Origin: Fibrobacter sp. UWH4
Lineage (GTDB): Bacteria > Fibrobacterota > Fibrobacteria > Fibrobacterales > Fibrobacteraceae
Length of the DNA stretch: 64,000 nucleotides
NCBI RefSeq assembly: GCF_900142475.1
Contig: NZ_FRAY01000001.1
Location: 248,001 to 312,000, forward strand
Direction: 5' to 3'
Numbering within the stretch: the stretch's first letter is position 1; the number at the start of each line of letters is the position of its first letter. Below are positions 44,714-53,143 of this stretch, piece by piece. The notes beneath the pieces were generated by a model. The model was given only the letters and a program-made list of their open reading frames with translations, ran no database searches and was not told the DNA's origin. The translations under genes were made by a program, and so were the position numbers.

Positions 44714-46189
44714 ATGTCTGCGGTTGTTGAAATTCTTGAAAAGTTTGTCTGGCAATTTGTCACGCTGTTTTCGGAGATGGCTCCGTTCCTGCTGCTCGGC
44801 TTTTTGCTGGCGGGCATTCTGCACGTGTGGGTGCCGAATCATCTTTATGTTCCCAAAATTTCGAAATCGAACTTTAAGTCGGTGCTTTGGTCGGCTTTGT
44901 TTGGCATCCCGCTCCCGATTTGCAGTTGCGGTGTGATTCCCACTTCGATTGCGCTCCGTAAAGAGGGTGCAAGCAAGGGCGCGAGTGTGAGCTTCTTGAT
45001 TTCGACGCCTGCGACGGGCGTGGATTCCATTTTGGCGACGTATTCTCTGCTGGGTGGACCATTTGCGATTTTGCGCCCGGTAGCCGCTTTCGTGACGGCG
45101 ATGCTTGGTGGATTGTTTACGAATGTAGTTACAAAAAATGAGCCTGAAACGGGTGTTGCTGTTGTGGGTGAAACGCACGAACCTCATTATGAACACGAGC
45201 ATTGTGATTGCGAAGGCGATCATTGCTCATGCAGTCAAGAGGGCCACGATGAACATTCGAAAAAATCCTTTGTCCAAAAGGTTCGGGAAACTTTTGAATA
45301 CGGCTTCGTGAACATGATTGGCGATGTGAGCAAGTGGCTCATCATTGGACTTCTGCTGGGGGCGCTGATTGCAGCCTTTGTTCCGGACGACTTCTTCCTG
45401 TTCCTGCACGAATACCCGCTGCTTTGTATGGTGGTCGTGTTGGTGTTGGCGATGCCGATGTACACTTGCGCGACGGGCTCCATTCCGCTTGCGCTTGCCC
45501 TGGTAGAAAAGGGAATTACGCCGGGGGCCGCTCTCGTGCTTTTGATGGCAGGCCCTGCAACGAGTATTGCGAGCATGCTCGTGGTAGGAAAGGCTTTTGG
45601 TAAGCGTACTTTGGCCGCATACCTGACCTCCATTGCGTTTGGAGCATTGTTCTTCGGATTCGTCGTCGATACGTTCTTTATGGATACATTCCTTGCGTCT
45701 ATGCTTCCTCACGCTTCAGCCGAATGTCATGGTCATGGAGCCTTGGGCGTATTGGATTATATCTGTGCGGGACTGTTCGCTTTGTTGATTGTTTATGCCA
45801 AGTTTGCACACAAGGGCTGCGGCGGACATTGTGGCTGCGGTTGCGAAAATCACGATTGCTGCTGCGAATGCAGCGACGGTCACGAGCATTGTGAATGCGG
45901 CGAACATGACGAACATCATCACCATGAAGGCGAATGTCATTGCAACGGACATCACCATGAACACGAGGAACCTGTAGTAGTGACGTATCGTGTTCTCGGC
46001 ATGAGTTGTAGCCATTGCAAAGCGTGCGTCGAAAAGGCGACCTTACGCTTGGACGGAGTTCTTTCCGCAGAAGCGGATGTCGCAAGTAAGGAACTCCGCG
46101 TGCAATGGCACGGAGACGATGACGTTGATGAAACCGCCCTTAAGAATGCGGTTGAAGAGGCTGGCTTCGAATTTGGCGGAAAAAAGTAG
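44714..46189 (+). CDS. Permease with metal-binding loops and C-terminal HMA domain (Cu/Zn efflux, ArsP/DUF318 type)
   Basis: 491 aa. About ten membrane spans, with the family motifs PLPICSCGVIPTSIALRKEG and PMYTCATGSIPLALALVEKG in two halves. A cytosolic loop after the first half is rich in His, Cys and Asp (HYEHEHCDCEGDHCSCSQEG). A second His/Cys-rich stretch (residues 375-415) precedes a heavy-metal-associated domain with GMSCSHCKACVEKA. Closest description: SO_0444-type Cu/Zn efflux transporter. The ArsR gene directly upstream supports metal export. Confidence 0.88.
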   Translation: MSAVVEILEKFVWQFVTLFSEMAPFLLLGFLLAGILHVWVPNHLYVPKISKSNFKSVLWSALFGIPLPICSCGVIPTSIALRKEGASKGASVSFLISTPATGVDSILATYSLLGGPFAILRPVAAFVTAMLGGLFTNVVTKNEPETGVAVVGETHEPHYEHEHCDCEGDHCSCSQEGHDEHSKKSFVQKVRETFEYGFVNMIGDVSKWLIIGLLLGALIAAFVPDDFFLFLHEYPLLCMVVVLVLAMPMYTCATGSIPLALALVEKGITPGAALVLLMAGPATSIASMLVVGKAFGKRTLAAYLTSIAFGALFFGFVVDTFFMDTFLASMLPHASAECHGHGALGVLDYICAGLFALLIVYAKFAHKGCGGHCGCGCENHDCCCECSDGHEHCECGEHDEHHHHEGECHCNGHHHEHEEPVVVTYRVLGMSCSHCKACVEKATLRLDGVLSAEADVASKELRVQWHGDDDVDETALKNAVEEAGFEFGGKK

Positions 46190-46201
46190 GTGCTATAAAC
46201 C

Positions 46202-46209
46202 TATATTTG
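46202..46209 (+). promoter_or_regulatory. TATATTTG box 5 nt before the ATG of trmO
   Basis: TATATTTG followed by TCCT and ATG at 46214. The box matches TAnnTTTG. There is no Shine-Dalgarno sequence between box and start. Confidence 0.55.
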
Positions 46210-46213
46210 TCCT

Positions 46214-47026
46214 ATGCAAATTTCCCCGATAGGCAAATTTTACGGTGACGCCGTATACAAATACGATGCTCCTCGACAAGGGCGACTGTTTGCGGGGCAT
46301 CCTGGCTGTATCGAACTTGCTGCGGGGCAGAATTTCGAAATGGCGTTGCGGGATCTGGAAGGTTTTGAACGCATCTGGGTGATTTTTCAGTTCCATGAAA
46401 ACGAGGGCTGGCGTCCGACGACACGCCCGCCCGTTCCTCCCAAGGGAAAAGACCGTGTTGGAACCTTTGCGAGTCGCAGCCCTTACCGTCCGAATCCGAT
46501 TGGGCTTAGCTGTGTGCGCCTGCTGAAGGTGGAGGGCCTTACGTTATTTGTAGACGAGGCGGACTTGCTTAACGGGACCCCGGTGCTTGACATCAAGCCG
46601 TACATCCCGATGGCAGACGCTTTCCCCGATGCCAAAGCGGGCTGGGTCGAAGAACAGGTGGGCGACCTATGGACGGTCGAAATGTCCGATGATTTTTCGG
46701 CGCAGCATCGCTGGATTGTAGAACATAGCGATTTCAATCTCGAAAGTTTTGCGCAGGTGCAGCTTTCCCGCGGAAATTTCTCGAAAGATGTCTTTGACAG
46801 TTCCCGTCGCCGCTTGACCGTCGACACTTCCGCACATGCAGGTGTGCTTGCGTACCGCACTTTTCGTATCCATTTTAGCTACGACGAACCGGCCCGCTGC
46901 GTTCTCCTGCAACGCATTAGCAGCGGCTATTCAGCCGAAGATTTAAAGCCCGGTGCCGAAGACAAGTACGGTGACAAGGAACTTCATCGTGATTTCTTGT
47001 GTTGCCGTCGTCCTGGAACGAAGTGA
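46214..47026 (+). CDS. trmO: tRNA (t6A37) N6-methyltransferase TrmO (TsaA-like)
   Basis: 270 aa. SAM-dependent methylation of t6A37 in tRNA-Thr. The beta-barrel core shows ISPIGKFYGDAVYKYDAPRQ, LEGFERIWVIFQFHEN, GTFASRSPYRPNPIGLS (the RxPxRPNPIG motif) and LLNGTPVLDIKPYIP, all diagnostic of the TsaA/YaeB family. The C-terminal part is the family's small alpha/beta domain. It has its own promoter box and is followed by a GACGGGATCCAGCG repeat. Confidence 0.95.
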   Translation: MQISPIGKFYGDAVYKYDAPRQGRLFAGHPGCIELAAGQNFEMALRDLEGFERIWVIFQFHENEGWRPTTRPPVPPKGKDRVGTFASRSPYRPNPIGLSCVRLLKVEGLTLFVDEADLLNGTPVLDIKPYIPMADAFPDAKAGWVEEQVGDLWTVEMSDDFSAQHRWIVEHSDFNLESFAQVQLSRGNFSKDVFDSSRRRLTVDTSAHAGVLAYRTFRIHFSYDEPARCVLLQRISSGYSAEDLKPGAEDKYGDKELHRDFLCCRRPGTK

Positions 47027-47051
47027 CGGGATCCAGCGCGTCATATCCCAT

Positions 47052-47678
47052 TTATTTTAGGCTTAACTTCCACTTCAAATATCCGGCCATCTGGAGCGGG
47101 TGATTGAACGAACCGTCTGCCATTTTGGCCTGCAGGGCTTCGTCACTCAGCAGTAGGCTTTCAATTTCTTCGGTGCTGTCGAAATGCGTGCAGCCGTTCT
47201 TGACGACATTGTCTATGAAAACGACATGGAATCTACCGCGGTGCCTGTCCGGATTCACGGGAAAAGAGCCGAGGTAACTGATTGTGTCATTCTGAGCGGA
47301 ACGAAGTGGAGTCGAAGAATCTAGACCCGTTCGACTTCGCATCTTCGATGCTTCGCTCAGGGTGACACATTGTTTCTCAATGCCATATCCGCTTTCTTCT
47401 TGCAATTCCCGCAGAGCGGCCTGTTCCGGAGTTTCGCCCTTGTCAATAATCCCGGCAGGGAATTCTAGGGCGATTTTGCCTGTTCCGTGGCGGTATTGTT
47501 CCGTCATGATCCATTCGCCTTTGGAGGTCCGGGCCAAGATCAATACCCAGTCGGGTTGCCATAAAGTGTAAAAGTCGTCAATTACCTTTCCGTTCGGCAA
47601 TTCGCATTTTTCTTTGGCGACTTTTAGCCATGGGGCGTCTACCAGGTATTCCGTATCCAAGAGTTTCCAGGGTTTCAT
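47052..47678 (-). CDS. Nudix hydrolase (ADP-ribose pyrophosphatase type) with in-frame repeat insertion
   Basis: 208 aa. The Nudix box GIIDKGETPEQAALRELQEE plus SGYG is intact (GX5EX7REXXEEXG). Before the final beta strands, about 30 residues (VTLSEASKMRSRTG followed by LDSSTPLRSAQNDTI) are encoded by a genomic repeat that interrupts the domain between box and the conserved YLGSFPVNPDRHRGRF. Removing it restores normal spacing. Activity may or may not survive. A TAAATTA box lies 6 nt before the ATG. Confidence 0.88.
   Translation of the reverse strand: MKPWKLLDTEYLVDAPWLKVAKEKCELPNGKVIDDFYTLWQPDWVLILARTSKGEWIMTEQYRHGTGKIALEFPAGIIDKGETPEQAALRELQEESGYGIEKQCVTLSEASKMRSRTGLDSSTPLRSAQNDTISYLGSFPVNPDRHRGRFHVVFIDNVVKNGCTHFDSTEEIESLLLSDEALQAKMADGSFNHPLQMAGYLKWKLSLK
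47283..47372 (-). repeat. In-frame repeat element within the Nudix gene
   Basis: Plus strand TGTCATTCTGAGCGGAACGA (47285-) and inverse TTCGCTCAGGGTGACACA (to about 47370) enclose GAAGAATCTAG: a long palindromic element. No stop codon arises in the gene's frame. Confidence 0.85.
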
Positions 47679-47720
47679 GCTCTGTAATTTAGAAATTTTT
47701 GACCTTTGAATGAAATTTTG

Positions 47721-47727
47721 TATATTT
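47721..47727 (+). promoter_or_regulatory. TATATTT box 6 nt before the ATG at 47734
   Basis: TATATTT-CTTGGT-ATG. It decides the start of the GGDEF gene: the ATG at 47710 lies upstream of the box. Confidence 0.5.
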
Positions 47728-47733
47728 CTTGGT

Positions 47734-48867
47734 ATGAGCGAGTTAGGATTTTATGCGGAAGTGTGCGTGGGGTGCGCATGTGTCCTGTTGATTCTTTTGT
47801 ATAGCATCAAAAGACTTCCGACGCCGCAGCTGAAGTTTGGGCTGTTTTCTAAACTCGTTTTTTGGCATATCATCTATTTTTTCAGCGACGCACTTTGGGC
47901 TTTGGTCAATGATGGTGTCATTGCTAAAAATTTGATATCGGTTTTGGCGGCAAATTATTCGAATGCCGTTATCATATCAATCCTTTTTTACAGTTGCTTT
48001 GTTTTTGCCGAAATTAGTTCTCGACCAGAAATGACTCGCATGCAAATTCAAAGTCTTCAGACGAAATTGAAAATTCCGATTGTTATTGAAGCGGTTTTAT
48101 TGCTGGTGTCGTTTGTGGCGGTTCCAAAATTCTGGTTGAAAGACAATCTGGAACCGAATGATCTTTATTACGTTGTTTTGATGTTCCTTCCTTTTGTGTA
48201 CATCATGACTCCGACGTTTCGTTGTTTTAGCCGCGTGCTTAAACCACAAAATCGGAAAAATTTGAAGACTTATCTGGTTGTAGCAAGCTATGTTCCGTGC
48301 AGTATTGTTGCTGCGTCCTTGCAGGTGTTCTACTCCCTGAATACACCGATATTCTGTTTTGGCTGCACTCTGATTATTTTGTTCGTCTATTTGAATTTGC
48401 AGAGCCAACTCATTTCGACGGATTCGCTGACATCGCTTAATAACCGTAACCAGTTGGAGGTTTTTCTGCAGCAGCAAAGCGAACAGAAATCTTATTATGT
48501 GGTGATGGTTGATGTTGACCACTTTAAGCAGATCAACGACACTTATGGACATATCGAAGGGGATAATGCTCTTGTCCTCGTTTCCTCGGCGCTCAAGAAA
48601 GCGTGTGTTCGCCTGGGAAAATCGATGTTCCTCTGCCGTTACGGTGGCGATGAATTCCTGCTGGTGGTTCCGACGGATATGCCTGGATACGCTGTCCGCG
48701 AAATTCAGGAATGCCTGCGCGAAGAACTTTCTACCCGTCAGGGACCGCAGTACTATGCAATAGAAGTGAGCATCGGGTATGCCGGTTGGAATGGCCGTGT
48801 ATCCAGTTTTAAGGATAGCGTTGTTAACGCGGACCAGATGATGTATGTCGAAAAGCGTTCCGCCTAA
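47734..48867 (+). CDS. Membrane-bound diguanylate cyclase (GGDEF)
   Basis: 377 aa. About seven membrane spans in residues 5-215, then a GGDEF domain: DSLTSLNNRNQLE, MVDVDHFKQINDTYGHIEGD, FLCRYGGDEFLLVV and SIGYAG. The active-site GGDEF is canonical. The RxxD inhibitory site five residues upstream is absent, so product feedback through that site is not expected. It makes cyclic di-GMP in response to an unknown signal sensed by the 7TM part. Confidence 0.92.
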   Translation: MSELGFYAEVCVGCACVLLILLYSIKRLPTPQLKFGLFSKLVFWHIIYFFSDALWALVNDGVIAKNLISVLAANYSNAVIISILFYSCFVFAEISSRPEMTRMQIQSLQTKLKIPIVIEAVLLLVSFVAVPKFWLKDNLEPNDLYYVVLMFLPFVYIMTPTFRCFSRVLKPQNRKNLKTYLVVASYVPCSIVAASLQVFYSLNTPIFCFGCTLIILFVYLNLQSQLISTDSLTSLNNRNQLEVFLQQQSEQKSYYVVMVDVDHFKQINDTYGHIEGDNALVLVSSALKKACVRLGKSMFLCRYGGDEFLLVVPTDMPGYAVREIQECLREELSTRQGPQYYAIEVSIGYAGWNGRVSSFKDSVVNADQMMYVEKRSA

Positions 48868-48925
48868 GCAAACTTTTTGCTAGGATTTGTCAAGGTTCGC
48901 TTTATCTTGCGTAGCGAAAGCTCGC

Positions 48926-50120
48926 TTAACCTTCCAATTTGTTCTTCAGGTAATGCCTTGATGTCCAGGTGAAATACAGGACGTCTGCGATGACGAGTGC
49001 GATTGCGCATGCGAAAAAGACTTGGCGATGCATGCCGAAATAGTTGGCCATGGAGCCGCCTATCAAAATGCCGGTACCGATACCGATGTCCCAACCGCTC
49101 AGGTAGGTGCTGTTGGCCGTGCCGCGCTGGTCGTGGCGGGCGAGGTTCACGCACATCGTCTGGTAGCCCGGGAAAATCAGGCCGAGGCTTGTCCCGATCA
49201 GGAACGCGGATATAAAGAAGGTGATGGGCGAGTGGCTGAAGGCGAGGATAAAGTAGGCAATCACGTTCAACGTCATGCCGGTACCCACCAGGTGAATCAA
49301 GTAACCGCGGTCAATCAAGCGCCCTGTCATGACGCGGTTTAAGATGAGACCCGCTGCAATCAAGGCGTAGAACCAACCGGAACCGCCGATGCCGAGTTCC
49401 TTGGCATAAAGGGCGATGTAGTTCGTGACCGGGCCGTAAGCGAATCCCACGAAAATAAAGTTCGCAAATTGCGGAATGGCGCGGGTGAGGAAAAACCGGT
49501 CAAGCGAAAGCGGCGCGTGCGATTTTTTTCTCTTTGCGCGGCACATTCAATGTCTGTACAAGAACCAAACCGATAACGCACAAAATAATCGAAATCGCAA
49601 AGACGATGGTGTCGCCGAAGGCCTCGTACAGGAACATGCCGGTCATGGGGCCTGTCGCGAACGCCAGATTCACACTGATGCCGAAGTAGCCGATACCTTC
49701 TCCACGGCGGCTTGCGGGTAATGCGTCGATGGCCACCGTGTTGCTCGCCGTGCTCGAAATTCCGAAGAACAAACCATGCGCAAATCGCACCGCGGCAAGA
49801 ATCGGCAATATGCCGACCGTCTTGTAACCTAAGAAACATACGGTAAATCCGAAGAAAGTCCAGAAGTACAAGGGCTTGCGGGAGAGAGTATCTACGAGGA
49901 ATCCGGCGAAGGGCCTGCAGGCAAGAGCTCCGATTGTATAAAGCGATATAATGAATCCGGCGGTCGCATTGTCGGTCGCGAATTTTTCGATAATGTAGAG
50001 CGGTAAAATCGGCAGCAGCTGGTAAAAGCTAAAGAACAGCAGAAAGTTCGCGGCGGCGACCGTCACGAAATTCCGCGTCCACAGCGGCGGTTTTTCTGTT
50101 GTCAAAACATCAGCTGGCAT
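48926..50120 (-). pseudogene. MFS transporter interrupted by a frameshift at an A7 tract
   Basis: Two adjoining frames together give one 12-span major facilitator protein. The first (50120 down to 49500) starts MPADVLTTEKPPLWTRNFVT and runs LQTLNVPRKEKK-then-IARAAFA-stop. The second frame continues SHAPLSLDRFFLTRAIPQFA to the end (KNKLEG at 48926). The switch lies in AAAAAAA at 49523-49529 (minus strand); one A fewer would give NVPRKEKKSHAPLS without a break. It may be a mutation, an assembly error, phase variation, or a site of transcriptional slippage. Spans and motif GFLVDTLSRKP are otherwise intact. Confidence 0.85.
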
Positions 50121-50197
50121 AATCCCTCTTCAATATAATGCGGAATGTGAAGTGTGTAATGTGGAATGATTTCATTTCTCATCTCACACTTCACATC

Positions 50198-51358
50198 TCA
50201 TTTCCTCTCCAGCATCACGATGGTTTCGAGGTGCGGGGTGCCGGGGAACAGGTCGAGTGGCTGCACCTCGCGCACGCGGTAACCGTAGCGTTCCCATTCC
50301 TTGAGCGATGCGGGAATTTCGTCGGTGCCGCAGAACACGTGGCATACGCGGATCGGCTTTCTCATCGCGAGTGCGTGAATCACGCCCGGTTCGCAGCCCT
50401 TGCGCGGCGGGTCCAGAAGGATTTTTTCCGGTTCGTTCACGATCGGCCGCGGCAGTCGCGTCTGCACGAACATTTCGTCGATCTTGCCTGCGATAAAGCG
50501 GTAGGATTTTTTGAGGTGCTTGGCCGAAGCCTTCGCACAATCAATCGACGGACCTTCCCATTCTACGCCGAGAACGTCCTTGGCGGCTTCGCCGAGCGCA
50601 AAACTGAACAGTCCGTAACCGCAGTACAAATCCAGGAAATGGTCTTCCTTGCTTAAGCTCAGGAGGCGGCTTGCGGCCTTGATCAAGTTGTGAATTTGGC
50701 TTTCGTTAATCTGGCTGAATCCCGTGACGGGGTAGCGCAGGCTGAACTTGCCGAGTGACAGGCTCATTTCACGCGGGCCATAGAGCTGCTTGAAGTTGAG
50801 GCCCTCGGTGGGGCGCTTCGATTCCAGGTAGTAGTCCGATTCGGTCGTATCTACGTAGGCGTGTGCCGCTGTCACCTTGAAAGGGGTTTCCTTCAGGGCA
50901 TCCGAAATCAGCTTCAGCTTGCGAACGATGCTTGCGTCAATCTTCTTGATGTTGAAAATCACCACGCGGTACTGGTACGTGCCGCGGATAATGATCCAGT
51001 TGAGTGCGTAGGCGAGCGGCTTGTACGCCGGCGTAATCAACTTTTCAAAAAGAAAATCATAAATTCTGTTGTGTTCTTCGGGTTCGAGCATCGATTCTTG
51101 GCGGTCGAACTGCAAGTTGCCCGGCTGCATGAACACGCGGCGCTTACTCGTGGTGCGGTAGGCGCGGGGCATGGGGCTTGCTATCACCTTCTGCGGGTTT
51201 CCGGCGAGGCGGTTTACGTCCCAAAATTCCTGAATGGCGAGGTCCTTGATGCGGAGCTCGTCTTTATAGTCGAGCATGGCGAGCGATTCGCCGTGGGCGG
51301 AGTCGGCTTCGCGGGTGTAACCCGGAACCTGGTGTGCAATGGCTTGTTCAAAGAACAT
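50198..51358 (-). CDS. TrmA/RlmCD-type RNA (uracil-C5) methyltransferase
   Basis: 386 aa from the ATG at 51358 (GAGGT upstream). The C-terminal SAM domain has LDLYCGYGLFSFALG, DPPRKGCEPGV and HVFCGTDEIPASLKEW, where Cys-Gly replaces the common SCNP nucleophile motif but keeps the Cys. The N-terminal part lacks the CxxxxxCxxC iron-sulfur motif of RlmD and is atypical. Substrate (tRNA U54 or rRNA) cannot be told. Confidence 0.82.
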   Translation of the reverse strand: MFFEQAIAHQVPGYTREADSAHGESLAMLDYKDELRIKDLAIQEFWDVNRLAGNPQKVIASPMPRAYRTTSKRRVFMQPGNLQFDRQESMLEPEEHNRIYDFLFEKLITPAYKPLAYALNWIIIRGTYQYRVVIFNIKKIDASIVRKLKLISDALKETPFKVTAAHAYVDTTESDYYLESKRPTEGLNFKQLYGPREMSLSLGKFSLRYPVTGFSQINESQIHNLIKAASRLLSLSKEDHFLDLYCGYGLFSFALGEAAKDVLGVEWEGPSIDCAKASAKHLKKSYRFIAGKIDEMFVQTRLPRPIVNEPEKILLDPPRKGCEPGVIHALAMRKPIRVCHVFCGTDEIPASLKEWERYGYRVREVQPLDLFPGTPHLETIVMLERK

Positions 51359-51424
51359 GGGAACCTCTTTTTTCAAATACAAATGTAGAAATTATTTGTT
51401 GTTTCCCAAATACTGAAATTCCTA

Positions 51425-51449
51425 CAAAAAAAGCCCCCTCAAAGAGGGT
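51425..51449 (-). terminator. Second terminator after tRNA-Gly
   Basis: Minus-strand stem CACCCTC-TTT-GAGGGGGC followed by seven T residues. Confidence 0.65.
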
Positions 51450-51454
51450 GAATA

Positions 51455-51482
51455 CAAAAAAGACCTCCCATTCGGGAGGTCT
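51455..51482 (-). terminator. Terminator after tRNA-Gly
   Basis: Minus strand AGACCTCCC-GAAT-GGGAGGTCT followed by TTTTTTG, 4 nt after the tRNA 3' end. Confidence 0.85.
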
Positions 51483-51485
51483 AAG

Positions 51486-51557
51486 AGCGGCGGACCGGGA
51501 TCGAACCGGCAACCATTAGCTTGGAAGGCTAAGGCTCTACCATTGAGCTACCGCCGC
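51486..51557 (-). tRNA. tRNA-Gly (anticodon UCC)
   Basis: Minus strand: acceptor GCGGCGG with CCGCCGC, D arm AGCTCAATGGTAGAGC, anticodon loop CTTCCAA (TCC), T arm GCCGGTTCGATCCCGGT. No CCA encoded. Confidence 0.95.
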
Positions 51558-51681
51558 GAGCAAGTCCAATTATACAAAATTTCGCCCATTTTCAAAGGGG
51601 TTCCTTAAAAAGTTCTTGCATTTTTTTGTAAAAAAACTATATTTACCGCCACAATAACCATTTACCTAGAGGTAGCTTAAC

Positions 51682-52308
51682 TTGGCGTTACAAAATCCCC
51701 GCGACCGCCGCATGCCGAACAGACAGAGCGACGGAACCCGCATTAACGAAGACATTCGCATTTCCCCGATCCGTCTTGTGAAAGACGATGGCGAGGCCGT
51801 CATCATGGATACCAAACAGGCTCTCCAGATGGCCAAGGACGCCGGACTGGACCTGGTGGAAGTGTCTCCCAATGCTAAGCCGCCTGTATGCCGTATCATC
51901 AACTACGGCAAGTACAAGTTTGAACAGATCAAGAAGGCCAAGGCCGCAAAGGCCAAGCAGCACGTGGTGAAGCTTAAAGAAATCAAGATGCACCCGAAGA
52001 CTGCCGAGAACGACTACCAGTACAGGATCAAGCAGGCAGCCGAGTTCTTGCAAGATGGCATGAAGGTCAAGCTTATTATGCAGTTCCGTGGGCGCGAAAT
52101 GGCGCACATGGACTACGGCAAACGCCTGATGGAGCGCGCTAAAGAAGACTTGCTCCAGTACGGCGATCTGGAAATGGATTCGCGAGTCGAAGGCAACACA
52201 ATGCTCTCGATTTACGGTCCTAAACGCGGTGCAGGTACTGCCAAAAAGCAGCCCCAGGCACCAAAGCCCGTAACCGAGCCCATGGCAGCAGGTGAGGCTT
52301 CAACTTAA
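51682..52308 (+). CDS. infC: Translation initiation factor IF-3
   Basis: 208 aa from a TTG start with AGAGG 9 nt upstream. IF-3 N-domain: INEDIRISPIRLVKDDGEA and MAKDAGLDLVEVSPNAKPPV; C-domain: KEIKMHPKTAENDYQYRIKQ, MQFRGREMAH. Rare start codons are typical of infC because IF-3 represses its own non-AUG initiation. The C-terminus has a short Pro/Ala/Lys extension. First gene of the infC-rpmI-rplT operon. Confidence 0.97.
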   Translation: MALQNPRDRRMPNRQSDGTRINEDIRISPIRLVKDDGEAVIMDTKQALQMAKDAGLDLVEVSPNAKPPVCRIINYGKYKFEQIKKAKAAKAKQHVVKLKEIKMHPKTAENDYQYRIKQAAEFLQDGMKVKLIMQFRGREMAHMDYGKRLMERAKEDLLQYGDLEMDSRVEGNTMLSIYGPKRGAGTAKKQPQAPKPVTEPMAAGEAST

Positions 52309-52326
52309 TAACCTAAAGAGGTAAAA

Positions 52327-52524
52327 ATGCCTAAGATGAAAACACACAGCGGTGCTAAGAAGCGCTTCCGCCTGACTGGCTCCGGCCACGTCAAGTTCAA
52401 GCGTGCTGGCATGCGCCACATTCTTGCCAAGATGTCCACGAAGCGTAAGCGTAACCTGCGTAAGGGCGCTCTCGTTAAGAAAGTCGATGTTTACCATGTC
52501 AAGCGTCTGCTTGTCGTTGCATAA
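52327..52524 (+). CDS. rpmI: Ribosomal protein bL35
   Basis: 65 aa: [20 protein letters not shown] and [20 protein letters not shown] are diagnostic of bL35. Start preceded by AAAGAGGT. Part of the conserved infC-rpmI-rplT cluster, 18 bp after infC. Confidence 0.98.
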   Translation: MPKMKTHSGAKKRFRLTGSGHVKFKRAGMRHILAKMSTKRKRNLRKGALVKKVDVYHVKRLLVVA

Positions 52525-52535
52525 GGAGTGTAAGA

Positions 52536-52886
52536 ATGCCACGCGCTAAAACCAGAGTTCCTTCCCGCGAACGCCGCAAAAACATCCTCAAGGCCGCCAA
52601 GGGTTTCTATGGCCGTCGCAAGAGCAACCTTCGCCTTGCCATTGACGCCGTAGCCCACGCCGGTCAGTATGCCTACGCTCACCGCCGTGACAAGAAGGGT
52701 GACTTCCGCTCTCTGTGGATCACTCGCTTGAACGCAGCTGTCCGCGAACATGGCATCAGCTACAGCCAGTTCATTTACAAGCTTTCTAAGGCCAACATCC
52801 AGATGAACCGCAAGGTTCTCGCCGATATGGCCGTCGCCGATCCGGAAGCATTCGCCAAGGTCGTCGAAACTGTGAAGGCTGCCTAA
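52536..52886 (+). CDS. rplT: Ribosomal protein bL20
   Basis: 116 aa: [51 protein letters not shown] and [16 protein letters not shown] are family hallmarks. AAGGAG precedes the start. In many bacteria L20 represses this operon through an RNA pseudoknot. I did not identify such a site here. Confidence 0.98.
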   Translation: MPRAKTRVPSRERRKNILKAAKGFYGRRKSNLRLAIDAVAHAGQYAYAHRRDKKGDFRSLWITRLNAAVREHGISYSQFIYKLSKANIQMNRKVLADMAVADPEAFAKVVETVKAA

Positions 52887-52924
52887 TTGAGCTGAAGCCT
52901 AGCTTCATCTTCACGCGAGAAATT

Positions 52925-52956
52925 GCACCCTGCTCCAATCGGGCGGGGTGCTTTTC
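52925..52956 (+). terminator. Terminator of the infC operon
   Basis: Stem GCACCCTGC / GCGGGGTGC followed by TTTT. Confidence 0.85.
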
Positions 52957-52983
52957 GTTTCCGAATGGGTGCTTTGACGGGGT

Positions 52984-53105
52984 GTACAGGTTAAAGAAGC
53001 TACTTAGATTGGATTAGCCTGTACGCATTTTTTTTAGCTCAAATTAAAATGTAGACAAACTAAAAAATACAGGCTGAACAGACATATTTGGCCTGTTAGC
53101 CTGTA
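52984..53105. repeat. Pair of related TACAGGCT hairpins
   Basis: Hairpin 1: GTACAGGTTAA (52984) with TTAGCCTGTAC (53014), followed by an eight-T run. Hairpin 2: TACAGGCTGAACAG (53068) with CTGTTAGCCTGTA (53093), 13 bp with one bulge. No gene lies between rplT and rlmI. Function unknown. Confidence 0.7.
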
Positions 53106-53143
53106 CGAATTATATTGAACACTAAGGTTTACAAAAGTTCTGC

